64,000 nt of DNA. Source: Macrotis lagotis (taxonomy: Eukaryota > Chordata > Mammalia > Peramelemorphia > Peramelidae). A program made the position numbers and the translations under genes. The stretch is taken from positions 624,663,852 to 624,727,851 of the forward strand of contig NC_133666.1 of assembly GCF_037893015.1 (NCBI RefSeq). The letters run 5' to 3'. The notes under the pieces were generated by a model. The model searched no databases. It had not been told where the DNA came from and saw only the letters and a program-made list of their open reading frames with translations. Below are positions 62,458-64,000 of this stretch, piece after piece (positions within the stretch are counted from its first letter, which is position 1; the number at the start of each line of letters is the position of its first letter).

Positions 62458-63149
62458 ATAATTGATTTTAATTTTTTGTTACAAGTAGGGCCCTGCTTCC
62501 AGAATGAAGAGTATACTGTCCCAAACTTCTAGGGGTTCTGTGTAGCTATTTTCAGAGATATTTTATTATTTTTCCAAGGTGGTATGATCTAAGGAATGGT
62601 ATTTACTACTCTCCTGGCCTGTACTGTGGTTGACCACAAGCATTCTCTTCTGCCCTGGAACTATGGGGAGGATTCCTTCTCCACCGAGTCCAAGCTCTTG
62701 GAATACTAATACTCTTACTTGCCCTGGGACTACCACCCAAGATTGTGACCAAGATCTGAGTATGGGCAGAGCAATAGACCTATAGAGGTCTTCTAATCAG
62801 TTGTTCTGTGGACTGAGAACTCTGAAAGCAGCTGTTGCCACTTCCCACTGCTGATTCAAGGCCTGCTTCAAGTTTACTCTGGCCCATGGTCTGTGCTGGT
62901 GTGGCTGGTGCTAGATGGACTCTACTCTTCTTTTACCTGGGGAAATAGACCTTTCCTGCCCATCTTCCAAGTTTCTTGGGTTGGAAATTTGTTTCACTCT
63001 ATCTTTTTTATGGGTTCTGTTGCTCTAGAATTTGTTTAGAATCATTATTTAAAGATAATTGGAGGTTTGAGAGGAGGCAGAGCTTGGGTGAGTCCCTGCC
63101 TTTTTACTCTGCCATCTTGGCCTATAGTTCAAGAGGAGTTGGGGTTTTG

Positions 63150-63288
63150 GGAGGGGGGTTTGGCAAGGCAATGGGGTTAAGTATTTGCCCAAGGTCACAC
63201 AGCTAGGTAATTATTAAGTCTCTGAGGTCAGATTTGAACTCCTGACTCCAGGGCTGGTGCTCTATCCACTGTGCCACCTAGCTGCTCA
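63150..63288 (-). repeat. tRNA-headed SINE, antisense
   Basis: TTTGGCAAGGCAATGGGGTT to GTGCCACCTAGCTGCTC, just outside the L1 5' edge. Confidence 0.9.
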
Positions 63289-63354
63289 AGTAGAGTTATT
63301 TTTAACTAAAAGCAATGCAGCAAAACTAGAAAGAGAAAATTGTTTTTCTAAGAT

Positions 63355-63955
63355 ATTATTGACTTAGCAGCCCTGTTTGTGGTGGCAAAGAATTGGAAAT
63401 TAAGTAAATGTCCTTCAATTGGGGAATGGCTTAGCAAACTGTGGTATATGTATGTCATGGAACACTATTGTTCTATTAGAAACCAGGAGGGATGGGAATT
63501 CAGGGAAGCCCAGAGGGATTTGCATGAACTGATGGTGAGTGAGATGAGCAGACCCAGAAAAACACTGTACACCCTAACAGCAATGTGGGGGCAATGATTA
63601 ACCTTGATGGACTCACTCATTCCATCAGTGCAATAATCAGGGACAATTTGGGGCTGTCTGCAATGGAGAATACCATCTGTATCCAGAGAAAGAACTGTGG
63701 AGTTTGAACAAAGACCAAGGACTACTTTCTTTAATTTAGAAAAAAAACACCCTGATATCTTATTATCTGATCTTGCTATCTCTTATACTTTATGTTTCTT
63801 CCTTAAGGATATGATTTCTCTCACATTTGGATCAATGTATACCATGGAAACAATGTAAAGATTGGCAAATTGCCTTCTGTGGAGGGTAGGGAAGGAAAGT
63901 AAAATTAGGGGAAAAATTGTAAAACTCAAAATAAATAAAATCTTTAAGAGAAAAA
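63355..63955 (+). repeat. 5'-truncated L1, 3' end
   Basis: Sense L1 ORF2 tail (VAKNWKLSKCPSIGEWLSKL) plus 3' UTR ending in an A-rich run near 63,950. It is nearly the same subfamily as the copies at 640 and 61,065. Confidence 0.88.
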
Positions 63956-64000
63956 AAGGTGTTATTGGCTGCAATAATTCAGATAAGCACATCCTTCCCT

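Larger units (their letters stand above)
59215..63123 (-). repeat. L1 5' region (HAL1-like), antisense, broken by insertions
   Basis: The right edge reads AGGCCAAGATGGCAGAGTAA on the minus strand, the usual start of an L1 5' UTR. Lysine/glutamate-rich minus-strand frames near 60,108-60,338 look like L1 ORF1. Most of ORF2 is missing between this block and 58,490-59,215. SINEs at 59,710, 60,388, 60,565 and 62,320 and a later L1 at 61,065 interrupt it. The family call is from memory of opossum-type L1 text. Confidence 0.55.

Overview
The window looks like nuclear DNA of a marsupial mammal, probably an American or Australian marsupial with opossum-like repeats. It is packed with young tRNA-headed SINEs (starting with GGGGCAGCTAGGTGGC and ending CTTGCAAAAACC), 5'-truncated L1 copies, and older MIR and L2 relics. 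Its genes are vertebrate genes with mammalian intron positions. I rebuilt every gene by hand from splice sites, reading phase and remembered human proteins. No alignment program was available.

Layout. 1-16,284 is AT-rich, repeat-filled sequence, read as intron 1 of PBX4; only PBX4 exon 1 (16,285-16,538, minus strand) is present, inside a CpG island. Upstream of it on the minus strand lie LPAR2 (17,976-19,440, lysophosphatidic acid GPCR), GMIP (22,613-30,036, F-BAR/C1/RhoGAP protein) and ATP13A1 (31,033-49,413, ER P5A-ATPase, 26 coding exons, with a 7.8 kb repeat-filled intron 17). CHCHD5 (49,573-50,422, plus strand, twin-CX9C mitochondrial protein) is divergent from ATP13A1. FBXL12 (54,228-55,439, minus) and UBL5 (55,781-56,452, plus) form a second divergent pair. 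56.5-64 kb is intergenic sequence, mostly L1-derived and broken up by SINEs.

All coding models close in frame: LPAR2 342 aa, GMIP 942 or 1,040 aa, ATP13A1 1,195 aa, CHCHD5 105 aa, FBXL12 325 aa, UBL5 73 aa. Five CpG islands mark the promoters. The genes do not form one pathway. They are housekeeping and signalling neighbours, two pairs of which share short bidirectional promoters.

The most notable observations are these. GMIP has an apparent second first exon encoding a 104-residue N-terminal extension that resembles the N-terminal region of its paralogues ARHGAP29 and ARHGAP45. The CHCHD5 start codon is split by an intron (AT|G). Genes that I recall as lying in three separate places in human (19p13.11, 2q14.1, 19p13.2) are neighbours here. 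ATP13A1 intron 17 holds a clean SINE-in-SINE insertion with both target-site duplications readable.
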